Part shown: positions 63,346 through 64,000 of the stretch, piece after piece
Layout of the letters: each line of letters begins with the position of its first letter
How positions within the stretch are numbered: position 1 is the first letter of the stretch
Origin: Nectonema munidae
Lineage: Eukaryota; Nematomorpha; Nectonematoida; Nectonematidae
Direction: 5' to 3'
Length of the DNA: 64,000 nt
NCBI GenBank assembly: GCA_030549495.1
Contig: JAUIRK010000919.1
Location: forward strand, 617,001-681,000
Position numbers and translations under genes: made by a program
The notes under the pieces: model-generated
Databases searched by the model: none
What the model saw: the letters and a program-made list of their open reading frames with translations, nothing else
What the model was told of the DNA's origin: nothing

Positions 63346-64000
63346 CACATCCTTTCTTAATATCTATATCTCCTTTCCTTATTTATCTCAACCTCAGCAT
63401 CTCCAATTTAAGCCATGCCTTTTGCAAATATTTCGACTCAAAATAAAGAACTTTTCATTTAAATTCATAACACAGACCAACTAATTTTTTTCATTATGCA
63501 ATTAAAAAGTCAAGGACATTTGCTATCTCAGAATAGCCATATGGGCTCATATGCTTATGAATTCACTTCTATAATCTAGGGCAATGCTTTCCAATCTTTA
63601 TTTATTTCCCTATCTCTTTCTTTTATATAAAAATTGATTTTGACGCATTCCTGTATTTTTTAATCAAAAATCTTCATTTTTTTTAACATTTTTGACATCT
63701 GCATGCATTTCATGGAATATGGAATTTATCTCTTCGCAAACTTATTTTCCAAATTACTTTTCATGCGGTGCTTTCACTATACTTTATGTTTATTTTTTTA
63801 ATTCGATATCTTATAACTAGGAGTTAGGAAGAACAAGAATTTATTTAAACATTTTTCATTATGTTATAAAATTGACTTAAAAAGAGTTGAAGAAAAAATC
63901 TTATTCTCAATTTTCATAATTGTAATAAAAAATCTAATATAGTTAAAAATATTTTCCAAATTTATAGTTTTTTGTGTTTGATTTCCATATATTTGGAATT
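63346..64000. other. AT-rich end of window, nothing recognised
   Basis: No exon resembling an IDE N-terminus and no repeat match found. Confidence 0.35.

Overview
This is a strongly AT-rich window from an animal nuclear genome. Evidence for that: spliceosomal introns with GT..AG borders, a tRNA-derived SINE family, and many eukaryotic DNA transposons (hAT, piggyBac, pogo/Tigger, MULE, Tc1/IS630-like) plus an RTE-type LINE. There are no bacterial-style gene clusters. The species cannot be fixed from sequence alone. An invertebrate with transposon-rich introns and fast-evolving proteins (arthropod, or a divergent lineage such as a myxozoan) is my inference, not an observation.

The backbone of the window is one host gene on the minus strand: a divergent M16A zinc metallopeptidase of the insulin-degrading-enzyme type. 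I could assemble it by eye from about 18 small exons running from 61,583 (zinc-motif exon, HFYEH) down to 6,923 (probable stop). Splice phases agree at every junction between the well-supported exons, and the exons follow the order of IDE: HxxEH motif, NAFT segment, second zinc-ligand segment, the middle domains, then the conserved LRT..GY substrate-binding segment. The first exon(s), covering roughly the first 60-80 residues, were not found and may lie beyond 61.6 kb. Coding sequence is only about 2.7 kb of the roughly 54.7 kb spanned.

Nearly everything else sits in the introns or flanks of this gene. Flank 1-6.9 kb: a piggyBac relic, a short hAT element with perfect 8-bp target duplications, and one arm of a long inverted repeat whose partner lies at 54.5 kb. 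Introns 7-25 kb: a Tc1/IS630-like relic, SINEs, hAT relics, a striking ~36-bp satellite with trimeric higher-order structure (14.5-15.6 kb), a pogo/Tigger element, a second piggyBac and a GC-rich island. Introns 25-36 kb: a nearly complete GTF2IRD2-like hAT, a third piggyBac, a ~110-bp-arm hairpin and a MULE relic. Introns 36-46 kb: a fossil of a BEL/Pao-like LTR element, a ~150-bp tandem repeat and an RTE-like LINE ending in poly-G. Introns 46-61 kb: another hAT with perfect target duplications, dispersed repeat pairs, and a transposon-associated protein relic of unknown function with a hAT piece inside it. Beyond 61.6 kb: a repeat copy and a LINE reverse-transcriptase fragment.

No multi-gene system (operon, CRISPR, defence island) is present. 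The most unusual things are the exon-shredded, transposon-filled peptidase gene with a possible duplicated exon, the higher-order satellite, and several unclassified repeat pairs.
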